Positions 15,368-22,814 of a DNA stretch of 64,000 nt are shown in pieces; position 1 is the stretch's first letter, and the number at the start of each line of letters is the position of its first letter. Source of the DNA: CAZIJH01 sp964539655 (lineage in GTDB: Archaea; Aenigmatarchaeota; Aenigmatarchaeia; CG10238-14; SCSR01); the NCBI GenBank assembly GCA_964539655.1, contig CAZIJH010000004.1:1-64000 (forward strand). Reading direction: 5' to 3'. The notes beneath the pieces are model-generated. The model searched no databases. It saw nothing but the letters and a program-made list of their open reading frames with translations, and had not been told where the DNA came from. A program made the position numbers and the translations under genes.

Positions 15368-15574
15368 ATGTCTTTCTTCCGATATTTTTCCAATAGGAAT
15401 ATGCTGGCGTCCAGTTCCGAGTCCAAAAGATCTTCCAGAAGAGCCTACCATCCTCCGTACAGCTGCCTGGGATGTAACTTGTATTTCGAGACAGAGTACC
15501 TTCTTAATTTGCACAAGGAACTACAGCATGGCAAACCGAGGAAGAGGAAAGAAGAATTCCAATATTCCAAATAG
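15368..15574 (+). CDS. Small C2H2 zinc-finger protein
   Basis: A 68-residue protein from the ATG at 15368; a GTG nine bases earlier is possible. The centre has a classical C2H2 finger: CLGC, twelve residues, then HKELQH (spacing C-x2-C-x12-H-x4-H), with Phe and Leu at the hydrophobic core positions. Basic tails (KRSSRR, KPRKRKEE) on both sides favour nucleic-acid binding. Single C2H2 fingers are a known minority class in archaea. It follows the lmo0937 gene closely. Confidence 0.75.
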   Translation: MSFFRYFSNRNMLASSSESKRSSRRAYHPPYSCLGCNLYFETEYLLNLHKELQHGKPRKRKEEFQYSK

Positions 15575-15691
15575 GCTTTTATCCGAACGACACCAATTAG
15601 AATTGCCTTGCTCTAAAGCCTCTGTTAAGTTTGCGAAAGCTTGCAGTGAGACAGAAGAACGGAGCGAGGCTATATTATTTTTAAAAAAATT

Positions 15692-16240
15692 TCATTTGGC
15701 AGCAACGTAAATTTTTCTCGGCCACTCTCCTCTGTCTGCTGGATCGTAAGGCAGTCCGCCACCTATGAAATGAGTTCTAACCTCGCACTTTTCAGCCGTT
15801 TCCAAGAGTGCCTTGTCAAACGAGACTATCGGCAACTTTTCATATTTGGCATGTAGGATCAATATTCTGTCAATCCTGCTTATCGGGTATTTTTCCAATT
15901 CTCTTCTCAGATCGCGTACGCCAAAATGATAATCGTTGTCGTGGTTCTGTTCGCAAGATACGAATCTGACAGAAGGATTGTCTAGCAAATTTTCCATTTT
16001 CTTTATATTTCCTCGTCTGTTAAGCAGTATGAGCTCCTGTAAATTTTCAGAATAGATTGTTTTCATCACGTTTGATTTCAGCCATTTTACGATTTTATTT
16101 CGGCTTATGTTCCAAAGAATGATTCGAGGTTCATTCAAGCCGTACATTATGACAGAAGTGTCGACTGCGTAGCCCTTTTCCAAATTTTTTTGGAGGGTCC
16201 TTGACAGTTTCGCTTTTTTCATCTCGCTGTAAATTGCCAT
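15692..16240 (-). CDS. PIN-domain protein (possible RNase)
   Basis: A 182-residue protein. After a basic N-terminus comes YAVDTSVIMYGL (the first PIN aspartate, about residue 27), then SRIDRILILHAKYEKLPIVSFDKALL, which gives the second and third acidic positions and the typical beta-strand with SFD. PIN nucleases cut single-stranded RNA with Mg or Mn. There is no adjacent small antitoxin of VapB type, although the two small helical proteins upstream in the same direction (16423-17010) could be partners. Alternatively a rRNA-processing PIN protein (Fcf1/Nob1-like), but no zinc ribbon follows. Confidence 0.7.
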   Translation of the reverse strand: MAIYSEMKKAKLSRTLQKNLEKGYAVDTSVIMYGLNEPRIILWNISRNKIVKWLKSNVMKTIYSENLQELILLNRRGNIKKMENLLDNPSVRFVSCEQNHDNDYHFGVRDLRRELEKYPISRIDRILILHAKYEKLPIVSFDKALLETAEKCEVRTHFIGGGLPYDPADRGEWPRKIYVAAK

Positions 16241-16422
16241 CGATTATAAAAATATTTTAAGAGATTTAAGCTCCTTTAACGGACGCCGAAAATGTCGAGT
16301 ATGAAGGAGATGAAAGCCGGCAGTCCCGAAGATATCGGATCATGTCCGCTGTTCTCCTAGGAGAAAATATAAAATGTTTTTTCATCGTTTGCCTGATCGG
16401 TCGTTCCCAATGAAAATCCTTG
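16241..16422. other. 182-base region without a convincing gene
   Basis: The ORFs crossing this stretch are short and of unlikely composition. It has two AT-rich tracts near 16250 and 16365-16385, and GC-richer sequence between. Nothing specific was identified. Confidence 0.4.
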
Positions 16423-16722
16423 TTAAACTGTAATGTCAGGTTTCTCTTTTTTCCTGTAAAGAAAGCCGGATTTTTGCTCGATTGCCACAATGCCGTATTC
16501 TCCCAGTTTGTCTTGGGATCTGATTTTTTGTAAAGTTGCCCTTACAATAGCCGGGTCGGCGCCTTCTATTGATCTGATAATGTCGATGCTTTTTACAGTT
16601 TTCCCCTGTCCGGTGAGTTCCACCAGCTTGTTGAAGACTTTTGTCTGTAACTGGTATTCCTTGCTCGCCGCCGATCTTTTCGATTGCAGTGCGAATTTCC
16701 TCTCGATCGCTTCCAAATACAA
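16423..16722 (-). CDS. Small winged-helix-like protein, unknown
   Basis: A 99-residue basic protein. Residues about 30-85 follow a helix-turn-helix plus wing pattern: KTVKSIDIIRSI, then DPAIVRATLQKIRSQDKLGEYG and a hairpin with YRKKEKPD. DNA binding is inferred. It sits 39 bases after the 82-residue helical protein in the same direction. Confidence 0.6.
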   Translation of the reverse strand: MYLEAIERKFALQSKRSAASKEYQLQTKVFNKLVELTGQGKTVKSIDIIRSIEGADPAIVRATLQKIRSQDKLGEYGIVAIEQKSGFLYRKKEKPDITV

Positions 16723-16761
16723 ATTTACCGGACAGAGAAAATTTTCGACTTTCTCTTCTAA

Positions 16762-17010
16762 CTAATCTTTAATAAGAAAGTCAATTCCATTTTCGTCAAA
16801 CTCGTGCGCAATTTCGTTTGAAAGTCTCGAGCGCTGGGCGTTTAAAATAGAGTACGCTCCTTCTAAATAATGCGGAAGACCCATGCTCCTCAACAGGGGT
16901 TCGTAATTTTTAATTTTCTTTTCGACTTGGGCGACTGAGTTTTGCAGAGAAAAATTAATTCGTTTGGATACCTCTTCTTTTACGACCTCGTTCCTCTTGA
17001 GTTTTACCAT
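16762..17010 (-). CDS. Small helical protein, unknown
   Basis: An 82-residue charged helical protein with many Lys/Glu and no motif I know. A segment of about residues 40-60 (EPLLRSMGLPHYLEGAY) resembles nothing specific. It is the first gene of a short minus-strand pair or trio with the winged-helix-like protein and the PIN protein; only 39 bases separate it from the metallophosphoesterase stop upstream. Confidence 0.55.
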   Translation of the reverse strand: MVKLKRNEVVKEEVSKRINFSLQNSVAQVEKKIKNYEPLLRSMGLPHYLEGAYSILNAQRSRLSNEIAHEFDENGIDFLIKD

Positions 17011-17049
17011 GCTTTTTATAAAAACAATTAAGGATTAAAACCCGTTGCA

Positions 17050-17757
17050 TCAAACAAACTTCTCAAGACCCGTCTTTGTCTTTTCCGTATCTATCACGAC
17101 GATTCCCTGGTTCACCGGAAACGAGACGTTGACAACCGGAACCGAGTCGACGCGCGCCATATTGATTCCTTTGTGCGAATGTCCGTGGACAACAAGATTT
17201 GGTTTTCTCTTGATTATGACGTTCTCGTAAAGGTTGGATCCGAGAGAAGAATAGAAGTTCGGATTCTCTCCCCCGAGCGTCTTGAAAGTCGGCGCGTAAT
17301 GGATAAGCAGTATTTTGAAGTTGGTATTCATCTTTTCGAGATTTTTGTCGACCAAATCGATTCTCTCGCGGAAAATATTTCCGATGTTCGGAACATTCGC
17401 AAGCTGCCACTGCGTCGGCCTTTCGAGGCTTCCGGTCGTTCCGAATATCCCGACGGATTTTTTGTTGATTTCAAGAACGGTGCTCTGGTCGTCCAAAAAT
17501 TTTATCTCGCGGAATTTTCTTCTTACCTCTTCCCGGATTTCGTCGAATTCGCTGTTCCCGAAACACGCGACAATCGGGCAGTTTATTTTTCCGAAAAGAG
17601 CGTTGTAAATCTTTTCATAATCGTCGACGCTTCCGCGGTGCACCATGTCTCCGGCCATCAGGAATAAGTCAGGTTTAATTGAGAAATTTTCAACCGCTTG
17701 GACGAACTGGTCGTAATATTTTGGAGAATGAACATCAGAGACAGCCGCAATTATCAT
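17050..17757 (-). CDS. Calcineurin-like metallophosphoesterase
   Basis: A 235-residue two-metal phosphoesterase. Motifs run in order: SDVHSP (residues 7-12), AGDMVHRG, FGNSE, LLIHYAP and VVHGHSHKG, giving all five blocks of the family. Such proteins hydrolyse phosphomono- or diesters; substrate is unknown. Length and order fit the archaeal YfcE/Icc-like subgroup. It may be cotranscribed with the small proteins at 16423-17010. Confidence 0.88.
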   Translation of the reverse strand: MIIAAVSDVHSPKYYDQFVQAVENFSIKPDLFLMAGDMVHRGSVDDYEKIYNALFGKINCPIVACFGNSEFDEIREEVRRKFREIKFLDDQSTVLEINKKSVGIFGTTGSLERPTQWQLANVPNIGNIFRERIDLVDKNLEKMNTNFKILLIHYAPTFKTLGGENPNFYSSLGSNLYENVIIKRKPNLVVHGHSHKGINMARVDSVPVVNVSFPVNQGIVVIDTEKTKTGLEKFV

Positions 17758-17844
17758 TCTATCTATAGTTATTTGTCACGCAGTCGTCTTAACTTTGTGA
17801 TTTTGGATTATTTATCGTTTAATTAGAAAATAATTTCGGAAACA

Positions 17845-18585
17845 ATGTTCGAAGGAAAAAACGGCAAGGATCTGTTTTTTGATGAATTCAACCGCAACAT
17901 ATCGCATCTGATCAGCGATCTGATAAGAGAAAGCAAATTAGATGACAGACAAGCAAACAATCTTCGAAATTGTTCAAGGTCCATAAGAAGCGCCGCTAAG
18001 GCCAATCGCAAGACAAGCAACATTTTAGCTGCGCGCGCCACGTTGGTGCTGGCTAACAGCTATATTCTAGAAGGATATCATACCTTGACCGAATACAGGC
18101 TGAAAAATAGATTCAAGCATGCGAATCCTGAATTGGTGACTGATCTTCTTGTAGAAAAAGGAAATGAAATTCAAGTGACGGAAGTTGAGAATGGCGGCGT
18201 TGCGCCTTACATTAGTTTGCATCCCAAATGGCACATACAAGAAGAGCTGTATCATGCCGCCCGCCTTGCATCGAAAATCGCCCGTTATAGTGGATACTCG
18301 GATGTCTTCAACGTCGGATTGGTTGCCGCGAGCCCGATAAACCTGAAATTGAAGGACGTTAGGAAATGTATAACATATTTCATGTCGGATTTTTCTTCTC
18401 GAAATCAGAAAGACACCGAGGACATAAGACGTTTGGCAAATATGCTTTATTCCGAGCCGAAAATCACGTGCAAACAGATATACAATGCCCGCCTTGACGG
18501 TATTTTTGAAATAAATTCTATGGAGCATACGGTCAGGTCGCTGAACGACGAATTGTTTTCCAATGGGGCAACGCAACCCAAATAA
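17845..18585 (+). CDS. Unknown protein, possible nuclease-like fold
   Basis: A 246-residue soluble protein. A helical N-terminal half (about 1-85) is followed by LVTDLLVEKGNEIQVTEVE, whose Asp and spaced Glu residues recall the core of PD-(D/E)xK nucleases, but a lysine in the right place is not clear. The second half is helical with no motif. A 52-residue ORF follows 23 bases later. I do not recognise the family. Confidence 0.55.
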   Translation: MFEGKNGKDLFFDEFNRNISHLISDLIRESKLDDRQANNLRNCSRSIRSAAKANRKTSNILAARATLVLANSYILEGYHTLTEYRLKNRFKHANPELVTDLLVEKGNEIQVTEVENGGVAPYISLHPKWHIQEELYHAARLASKIARYSGYSDVFNVGLVAASPINLKLKDVRKCITYFMSDFSSRNQKDTEDIRRLANMLYSEPKITCKQIYNARLDGIFEINSMEHTVRSLNDELFSNGATQPK

Positions 18586-18608
18586 GTTTTGCCGTCAAAT
18601 TACATTTT

Positions 18609-18767
18609 ATGATTCGCAAAAATAGATTGTTTGAAGAATATCAAACTCTTTCTCAAGGTATCGCAAGGATGTCTTCTATTGTAAAGGATGCGAAGAGAGA
18701 TGTTTTATTTATCGGCGAGAACGAGGAAATATTGAGAAGATTGTTGATCGGACTTATTAGGCAGTGA
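18609..18767 (+). CDS. Small ORF, unknown (52 residues)
   Basis: The frame from ATG 18609 to TGA 18767 gives 52 residues, helical and charged (FEEYQTLSQG, VKDAKRDVLFIGENEE). It has reasonable codon usage and follows the preceding gene closely, but overlaps the convergent gene by 11 bases. No family known. Confidence 0.4.
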   Translation: MIRKNRLFEEYQTLSQGIARMSSIVKDAKRDVLFIGENEEILRRLLIGLIRQ

Positions 18768-19173
18768 GAGCTGAAATTTCTGATTCCTTTGATTTTTTAA
18801 TCTTAACTTGCCTTAAATTTTCAATATACACCAAAAGGGTATCACACAATTCATATGCAGCTTGTATTTCGTATAGCGGAAACTTTGTTCGGCCTCCCGA
18901 GTATGCCTTGCACATACTGAAAACATTTTTGTCGTTACCCACGATGTTAGGGATTTCCTCATCGTGAGCGTCAAGCCATGCACTAACGATTGGTATTCTA
19001 TCGGAAAATATTGATGCGGCATACGCAGCAGTCTCCAGCATTCTTGAATCCACATTTTTGCATTCAACTTCCTGCCAAAATGTATGATTTTTTCCTAATG
19101 TTTCGTATAACTTATGAAAATACTTGGATGTTTTTGCAATTCTTTTATTTAGCTTCTCGTCGTTGACAGACAT
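18757..19173 (-). CDS. Unknown soluble protein
   Basis: A 138-residue protein, mostly helical, with three cysteines not in a metal motif. Its 3' end overlaps the convergent small ORF. It starts 43 bases from the tRNA-Ala 3' end. I do not recognise the family. Confidence 0.55.
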   Translation of the reverse strand: MSVNDEKLNKRIAKTSKYFHKLYETLGKNHTFWQEVECKNVDSRMLETAAYAASIFSDRIPIVSAWLDAHDEEIPNIVGNDKNVFSMCKAYSGGRTKFPLYEIQAAYELCDTLLVYIENLRQVKIKKSKESEISALTA

Positions 19174-19215
19174 CTAAAATTATCTTAGATATTAAAGATT
19201 TAAGCACAAATTTTG

Positions 19216-19289
19216 TGGACCGGTCGGGATTTGAACCCGAGACCTCCTCGTTGCGAACGAGGCTATCTACCGGACTGATATACCGGCCC
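19216..19289 (-). tRNA. tRNA-Ala(CGC)
   Basis: The minus strand gives acceptor GGGCCGG/CCGGTCC with the G3-U70 pair that marks alanine tRNA, D stem TATC/GATA, anticodon stem CCTCG/CGAGG with loop TTCGCAA (anticodon CGC), T stem TCGGG/CCCGA around TTCAAAT and discriminator A. No intron, no encoded CCA. Confidence 0.95.
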
Positions 19290-19376
19290 ATTGTTTAAAA
19301 TAGATAATTCATTCTTATATTCATTCTCAATAATTGAAGGCAATCTTTATTAGCGGGATTTCACGAAAGCTGACTC

Positions 19377-19649
19377 ATGCCGATTGAGAGGTTGAAGAAA
19401 GAAGTCAGCGAATTCCAGAAGGAGCTGAAGAAACATCTCTCTGAGTTTGTTACTGCCGCGTTTTCGTTTGTCGCCGCATTTTTGTGGAGAGATGCAATAC
19501 AGAGTTCGCTTGACAAGCTAACAGCGGCGATACCGGCATTTGATCCAATCCTTGCAAAGTATTATACAGCAGCTATCATCACTTTTGTCGCAGTGATCTC
19601 GATAGTGGTTATCAGCAGGCTTTTGAAAGTCGAGGAAGAAACGAAATGA
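19377..19649 (+). CDS. DUF5654-family membrane protein
   Basis: A 90-residue protein: an N-terminal amphipathic charged helix, a first membrane helix with AAFSFVAAFLWRDAIQ, a short outer loop and a second membrane helix ending in RLLKVEEE. The W-x-D/N-A pattern in the first helix is typical of DUF5654, frequent in DPANN archaea and some bacteria. Function is unknown. A second member is at 31038-31340. Confidence 0.75.
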   Translation: MPIERLKKEVSEFQKELKKHLSEFVTAAFSFVAAFLWRDAIQSSLDKLTAAIPAFDPILAKYYTAAIITFVAVISIVVISRLLKVEEETK

Positions 19650-19669
19650 TTATTCTCTCAGTGTAGGTT

Positions 19670-19942
19670 TTATTTTTTTTGCTGTACTTTGCTTTCACTG
19701 ATTGCATAGAGTATGTCCAACGGCGTAGGAAGCATGAGTTTTCTTCTAGCCGTCGTCATGTTATTGCAGTATTCGATTTTTGTGATGTTCCTGATGTCAT
19801 AACTCAGGTCGAGATCCTTTTTGTGCTGCCAGTACATTAGGCATTTCACTGCATATTCGGCAGCATATAAAAATGCGTAACCTCCAATTTGCATCAAAGG
19901 TTCACGAAGATTTTCCAAAGATTGGCCGAGCATAAAATACAA
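19670..19942 (-). CDS. Unknown small protein
   Basis: A 90-residue protein with a moderately hydrophobic stretch (YAFLYAAEYAVKCLMYW) and a basic C-terminus ending in QQKK. It is convergent with the DUF5654 gene (20 bases between stops) and starts 50 bases from tRNA-Ile on the opposite strand. No family recognised. Confidence 0.5.
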   Translation of the reverse strand: MYFMLGQSLENLREPLMQIGGYAFLYAAEYAVKCLMYWQHKKDLDLSYDIRNITKIEYCNNMTTARRKLMLPTPLDILYAISESKVQQKK

Positions 19943-19952
19943 TTAAATGAGA

Positions 19953-19966
19953 AATTTATAAATTAA
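19953..19966 (+). promoter_or_regulatory. TATA-type promoter of tRNA-Ile
   Basis: AATTTATAAATTAA lies 27-40 bases before the tRNA-Ile 5' end, the position of an archaeal TATA box. Confidence 0.5.
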
Positions 19967-19992
19967 TATAAGCAATTTGTTGTATTAGCCAA

Positions 19993-20066
19993 GGACCCGT
20001 AGCTTAGCCTGGTGGAGCATCCGACTGATAATCGGGAGGCCGAGAGTTCAAATCTCTCCGGGTCCA
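19993..20066 (+). tRNA. tRNA-Ile(GAT), integration target
   Basis: Cloverleaf: acceptor GGACCCG/CGGGTCC, anticodon stem TCCGA/TCGGG with loop CTGATAA (anticodon GAT), T stem GAGAG/CTCTC around TTCAAAT, discriminator A. Its last eleven bases, CTCCGGGTCCA, recur at 21261-21271 and 21898-21908, each at the right end of an inserted cassette. The gene itself is complete. Confidence 0.96.
20056..20066 (+). repeat. att-like core, copy 1 (inside tRNA-Ile)
   Basis: CTCCGGGTCCA, covering the end of the T stem, the 3' acceptor strand and the discriminator base. Identical copies close both downstream cassettes. Confidence 0.75.
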
Positions 20067-20072
20067 TGACTT

Positions 20073-20090
20073 ATAACTTACGGGAGTAGA
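20073..20090 (+). repeat. Cassette left-end repeat, copy 1
   Basis: ATAACTTACGGGAGTAGA, six bases after the tRNA 3' end; an exact 18-base match is at 21275-21292. It is followed by TTCCGGTAGA, which resembles TTCCGCTAGA at the right ends. Confidence 0.8.
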
Positions 20091-20164
20091 GTTCCGGTAG
20101 ACTACAATACTAGAGTCAAAGTTCGAATGATAATTTTAAGAATATGTATTCTAATTCTTGATTG

Positions 20165-21130
20165 ATGGTGAATATTACTAGCTTTGTTGTCGGTGCGAAG
20201 TGTTTTTTCGACGCTGATAAATCAGGAACAGATTTGGTCCCAAAAATTAATTCACTTATTGCGCAAAAGATGATTGGCAGAGGATTCTCGACAGATGACA
20301 ATGTTGATTTGTTTCGAGGCATACCAACTTTTATGATGCGATTCTACGCTAATCCAACTAAGCATAATCCTCCTCTTGTGATGAGAATTAAGAAGGGTCT
20401 CGGCATCATTAATCAGGAGGAATTAGACGATAAAGTCTTCTTTGATGCATTGAGTAGACTTGTTGATGAGCATCCACATAAGATATCATTCTCGATTAAA
20501 ATCGGCCAGATTTCCAACAACAGGAATGGTTACCTGATAAAGATAGAAACTGAACCAGCAATAGTTGCAAAGAAGAGGAATTTGGGAATTGAACCGCGTG
20601 TAAATGCTACTCGTTACAACGAAATTATCGACTATAACAAGAAACTTGTTCACGAAATAATCAATGAATTGGGGGCAGGCATTCTTGAAGAGCCTAAGGT
20701 GCTCGCGCCACTTGATAAGATATTACCGGATAATTTGTTTGAAGAAAATTTCATGACAGATTTACCCAGAGAAGTAGCTGAATGTTTAACAGAGGTCAAC
20801 AAATGTTTTTCGAATGATTGCTACATTGCGTCCTCAATTATGATACGAAAAGCATTGGAAGTTGCCGTTACCAAAAAACTCGATCAAGCGGGTCGGGGAA
20901 AGAAATTATTCGATGATAATGGAGACGAGATTTCGTTGAAAAGAAAACTCAATCTATTACCAGAAGTTGCTCCCAATATCAAAAAAGATTTGGAAGCAAT
21001 CAAGATAGTCAAATGGTTCGGAGATAAGAGTGCACACAGTCCGAACAATCCTATTTTTGCAAAAGACATAGAACAAAACATCGTGCCGAAGATTAGATAT
21101 TTCCTGATAAATCTAGGTTTAAAGAAATAG
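20165..21130 (+). CDS. Cassette 1 cargo: protein with C-terminal DUF4145/HEPN-like domain
   Basis: A 321-residue soluble protein from the ATG at 20165 (a TTG one codon earlier is possible). The last 120 residues resemble DUF4145, a HEPN-related helical domain: LPREVAECLTEVNKCF, YIASSIMIRKALE and then IKIVKWFGDKSAHSP, corresponding to the conserved helix ending in xxxH of the family. The HEPN arginine of RxxxxH is not seen, so RNase activity is doubtful. The N-terminal 190 residues are unassigned. DUF4145 proteins often occur with restriction or other defence genes, so a defence role is possible. It is the only gene of the cassette. Confidence 0.7.
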   Translation: MVNITSFVVGAKCFFDADKSGTDLVPKINSLIAQKMIGRGFSTDDNVDLFRGIPTFMMRFYANPTKHNPPLVMRIKKGLGIINQEELDDKVFFDALSRLVDEHPHKISFSIKIGQISNNRNGYLIKIETEPAIVAKKRNLGIEPRVNATRYNEIIDYNKKLVHEIINELGAGILEEPKVLAPLDKILPDNLFEENFMTDLPREVAECLTEVNKCFSNDCYIASSIMIRKALEVAVTKKLDQAGRGKKLFDDNGDEISLKRKLNLLPEVAPNIKKDLEAIKIVKWFGDKSAHSPNNPIFAKDIEQNIVPKIRYFLINLGLKK

Positions 21131-21163
21131 AGACAACGCCGACTTCATTGTAATGTGTACATA

Positions 21164-21271
21164 ATTCCGCTAGAATAGCTAACTATTTATTTTTACACAC
21201 ACAATATTTCAAAACAAGCCGCAGATTATGGCAAGAGACTTTAACTTAGGGTCGGTAACGCTCCGGGTCCA
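21164..21271 (+). repeat. Cassette right-end repeat, copy 1
   Basis: 108 bases beginning ATTCCGCTAGAATAGCTAAC and ending CTCCGGGTCCA. Aligned without gaps to 21801-21908, 91 of 108 positions agree by hand count; the first 33 bases are identical. Confidence 0.85.
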
Positions 21272-21274
21272 TAA

Positions 21275-21292
21275 ATAACTTACGGGAGTAGA
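21275..21292 (+). repeat. Cassette left-end repeat, copy 2
   Basis: Exact copy of the 18-base sequence at 20073-20090, here three bases after the att-like core, followed by TGCCGATAGA. Confidence 0.8.
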
Positions 21293-21361
21293 ATGCCGAT
21301 AGAATTAGTGTATACAAAAATAGTTGATTGCTTTATTAAGAGAAGTTTTTAAAAATTTAAT

Positions 21362-21769
21362 ATGGTAGATAGACAGAATATTAAACTCAATAATTTGATG
21401 TTTCTTGCTCTTGACCATGGTATAGATTCGATAAAAGCAGGTGGTCCATTAATATCTTTTGTAATTACAGAATCTAAAGGTAAACGCAATATCAAACGAT
21501 TTGTGACCAAAAGATTAGAAGATGGTCAAAAAGAAGCAACACAATTTGTTTCTACATCAAAATCTAAAATAGACAGATACGCACTTGCTTATGACGGCTA
21601 TGTAACAATAGAAAATAAAAAGTATAGTGCTATAATTGTTCGGGCAGGAGAGCACGGAGATAAAGAATCAATGTTGATATGTCAAAGATATAGCCCAAAA
21701 AAATTTCTACACAAATTTGAAGTAATAGGTAATCCAGCAATGATTGGAAATCAAAAAAATCTTCTTTAA
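21362..21769 (+). CDS. Cassette 2 cargo: unknown AT-rich gene
   Basis: A 135-residue protein, basic and beta/alpha mixed, coded with clearly more A and T than its neighbours, which suggests recent arrival. An AT-rich promoter-like run (TTTTTAAAAATTTAAT) ends at the ATG. N-terminal ALDHGIDSIKAGGPLISFVI and a later YDGYVTIENKKYSAIIVRAGEHG look like a small alpha/beta domain. I do not recognise the family; being the sole cargo of a mobile unit makes an accessory or defence function plausible but unproven. Confidence 0.65.
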   Translation: MVDRQNIKLNNLMFLALDHGIDSIKAGGPLISFVITESKGKRNIKRFVTKRLEDGQKEATQFVSTSKSKIDRYALAYDGYVTIENKKYSAIIVRAGEHGDKESMLICQRYSPKKFLHKFEVIGNPAMIGNQKNLL

Positions 21770-21800
21770 ATTATTCTTTACACGAATGTGTGTGAATGAC

Positions 21801-21908
21801 ATTCCGCTAGAATAGCTAACTATTTATTTTTACGCGGCCAATATTTCAAAACAAGCCACAGATTTGTCGCGGAGAGCTTAACTTTGGGTCGGCAACACTC
21901 CGGGTCCA
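21801..21908 (+). repeat. Cassette right-end repeat, copy 2
   Basis: 108 bases matching 21164-21271 (91 identical positions by hand count), ending in the third CTCCGGGTCCA at 21898-21908. Confidence 0.85.
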
Positions 21909-21935
21909 CTCAACTATTCTTTATCTGGTGAAATT

Positions 21936-22145
21936 ATGAAGAACGACGAATGCGTAATCTATGTTTACGGCCCTAAAGGCCGCTTGTTGCAAAAATACAG
22001 TAAGATAAAAGATATCTGGACCCAGACGACTATTTCTAACGGCAAAGTCAGAACAATGACTGCCGAACAGTTGTTGTCGCATCTGTTGCCGCCACTTGCT
22101 GGAGCGAGCGGTGCAAAAATAAAAGTCGTGAAGAAAAAAATCTAA
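21936..22145 (+). CDS. Small unknown protein beyond the cassettes
   Basis: A 69-residue basic protein (YVYGPKGRLLQKYSKIKDIW, ending KIKVVKKKI). A GGTGA sequence lies six bases before the ATG. It is probably resident chromosome that was next to tRNA-Ile before the cassettes entered. Family unknown. Confidence 0.55.
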   Translation: MKNDECVIYVYGPKGRLLQKYSKIKDIWTQTTISNGKVRTMTAEQLLSHLLPPLAGASGAKIKVVKKKI

Positions 22146-22152
22146 ATGATCT

Positions 22153-22764
22153 TCATTTGCCCGACAATGTGTAGTTCTTTTTCGGAATCATTTCTAATCT
22201 TCTATTTAAAACGTATCTGGCATTCCTTTTTGCTTTCTTGCTAGATGTGCTCGGCTGATTCATCGTCTCAGTTAAAAATCTCAAATCAATTAGATACGGC
22301 ATCTTATTCGTGTCAGACTTTAATGGCATACATAAAGTCAAAATTAGTAGCCTGCTTGAAATTGTCGGCATCGCAAAAATTTCAAAATCAGCCGCGCATT
22401 TTCCAAATTCCCTTTCCGTGTTAATCTTTCCGTGAATGTAGACGTCATCGGCTGTTCCGAGATAGATAGCGGGTTTTGCCTCCATCATTTTGATGTTATT
22501 GTTGTCGTATATTCTGTGCTGCGGAGATTGGTTCCTGAGATAATCTATCCTCCAAGAATAGTCTGCGTCCATTTCTCTGTTGGAGAAGCAGCTGTAAACG
22601 TCTTCCGGATTTGCCGGGAATCTTACAGACATCAATTTTTTCGAAGATTCGTCCGCATTTCTATACATCTTCATTATTCTGTGCGCAGGAGGAACCTCCC
22701 GAAAAAGTGATTCTACCATGTTTGCGGGCAATTTTATTGCATCTATGATCTTTGCGACTTTCAT
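22153..22764 (-). CDS. Unknown soluble protein
   Basis: A 203-residue protein from the ATG at 22764 (MKVAKIIDAIKLP); a longer start at 22818 adds 18 hydrophobic residues and overlaps the ligase stop. A central part (AIYLGTADDVYIHGKINTE) and a basic C-terminus (SKKAKRNARYVLNRR) are visible. No family recognised. It lies just downstream of the ligase in the same direction and could be part of the NHEJ operon. Confidence 0.55.
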   Translation of the reverse strand: MKVAKIIDAIKLPANMVESLFREVPPAHRIMKMYRNADESSKKLMSVRFPANPEDVYSCFSNREMDADYSWRIDYLRNQSPQHRIYDNNNIKMMEAKPAIYLGTADDVYIHGKINTEREFGKCAADFEIFAMPTISSRLLILTLCMPLKSDTNKMPYLIDLRFLTETMNQPSTSSKKAKRNARYVLNRRLEMIPKKNYTLSGK

Positions 22765-22814
22765 GCGATTCAAAATAAATCCGAATTGAAAAAATTTAAG
22801 CAACAATGTTATGG

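Larger units (their letters stand above)
20067..21271 (+). mobile_element. tRNA-Ile-associated gene cassette 1
   Basis: A 1205-base unit from the tRNA-Ile 3' end to the second CTCCGGGTCCA. Its left end has ATAACTTACGGGAGTAGA (20073-20090), shared exactly with cassette 2; its right end is a 108-base repeat (21164-21271), also shared. Between lies one gene (20165-21130). It encodes no recombinase, so integration would need an enzyme from elsewhere. Confidence 0.7.
21272..21908 (+). mobile_element. tRNA-Ile-associated gene cassette 2
   Basis: A 637-base unit directly after cassette 1, with the same left-end repeat (21275-21292), one AT-rich gene (21362-21769) and the same right-end repeat (21801-21908). 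It differs completely from cassette 1 in its gene. The chromosome resumes at 21909 with no further left-end repeat. Confidence 0.7.

Noticed and set aside
15528..15710. 60-residue plus ORF after the zinc-finger gene
   Set aside because: Overlaps two better genes, and its composition looks like noncoding sequence.
16266..16490. 74-residue minus ORF
   Set aside because: Overlaps the winged-helix-like gene in another frame; no start signal.
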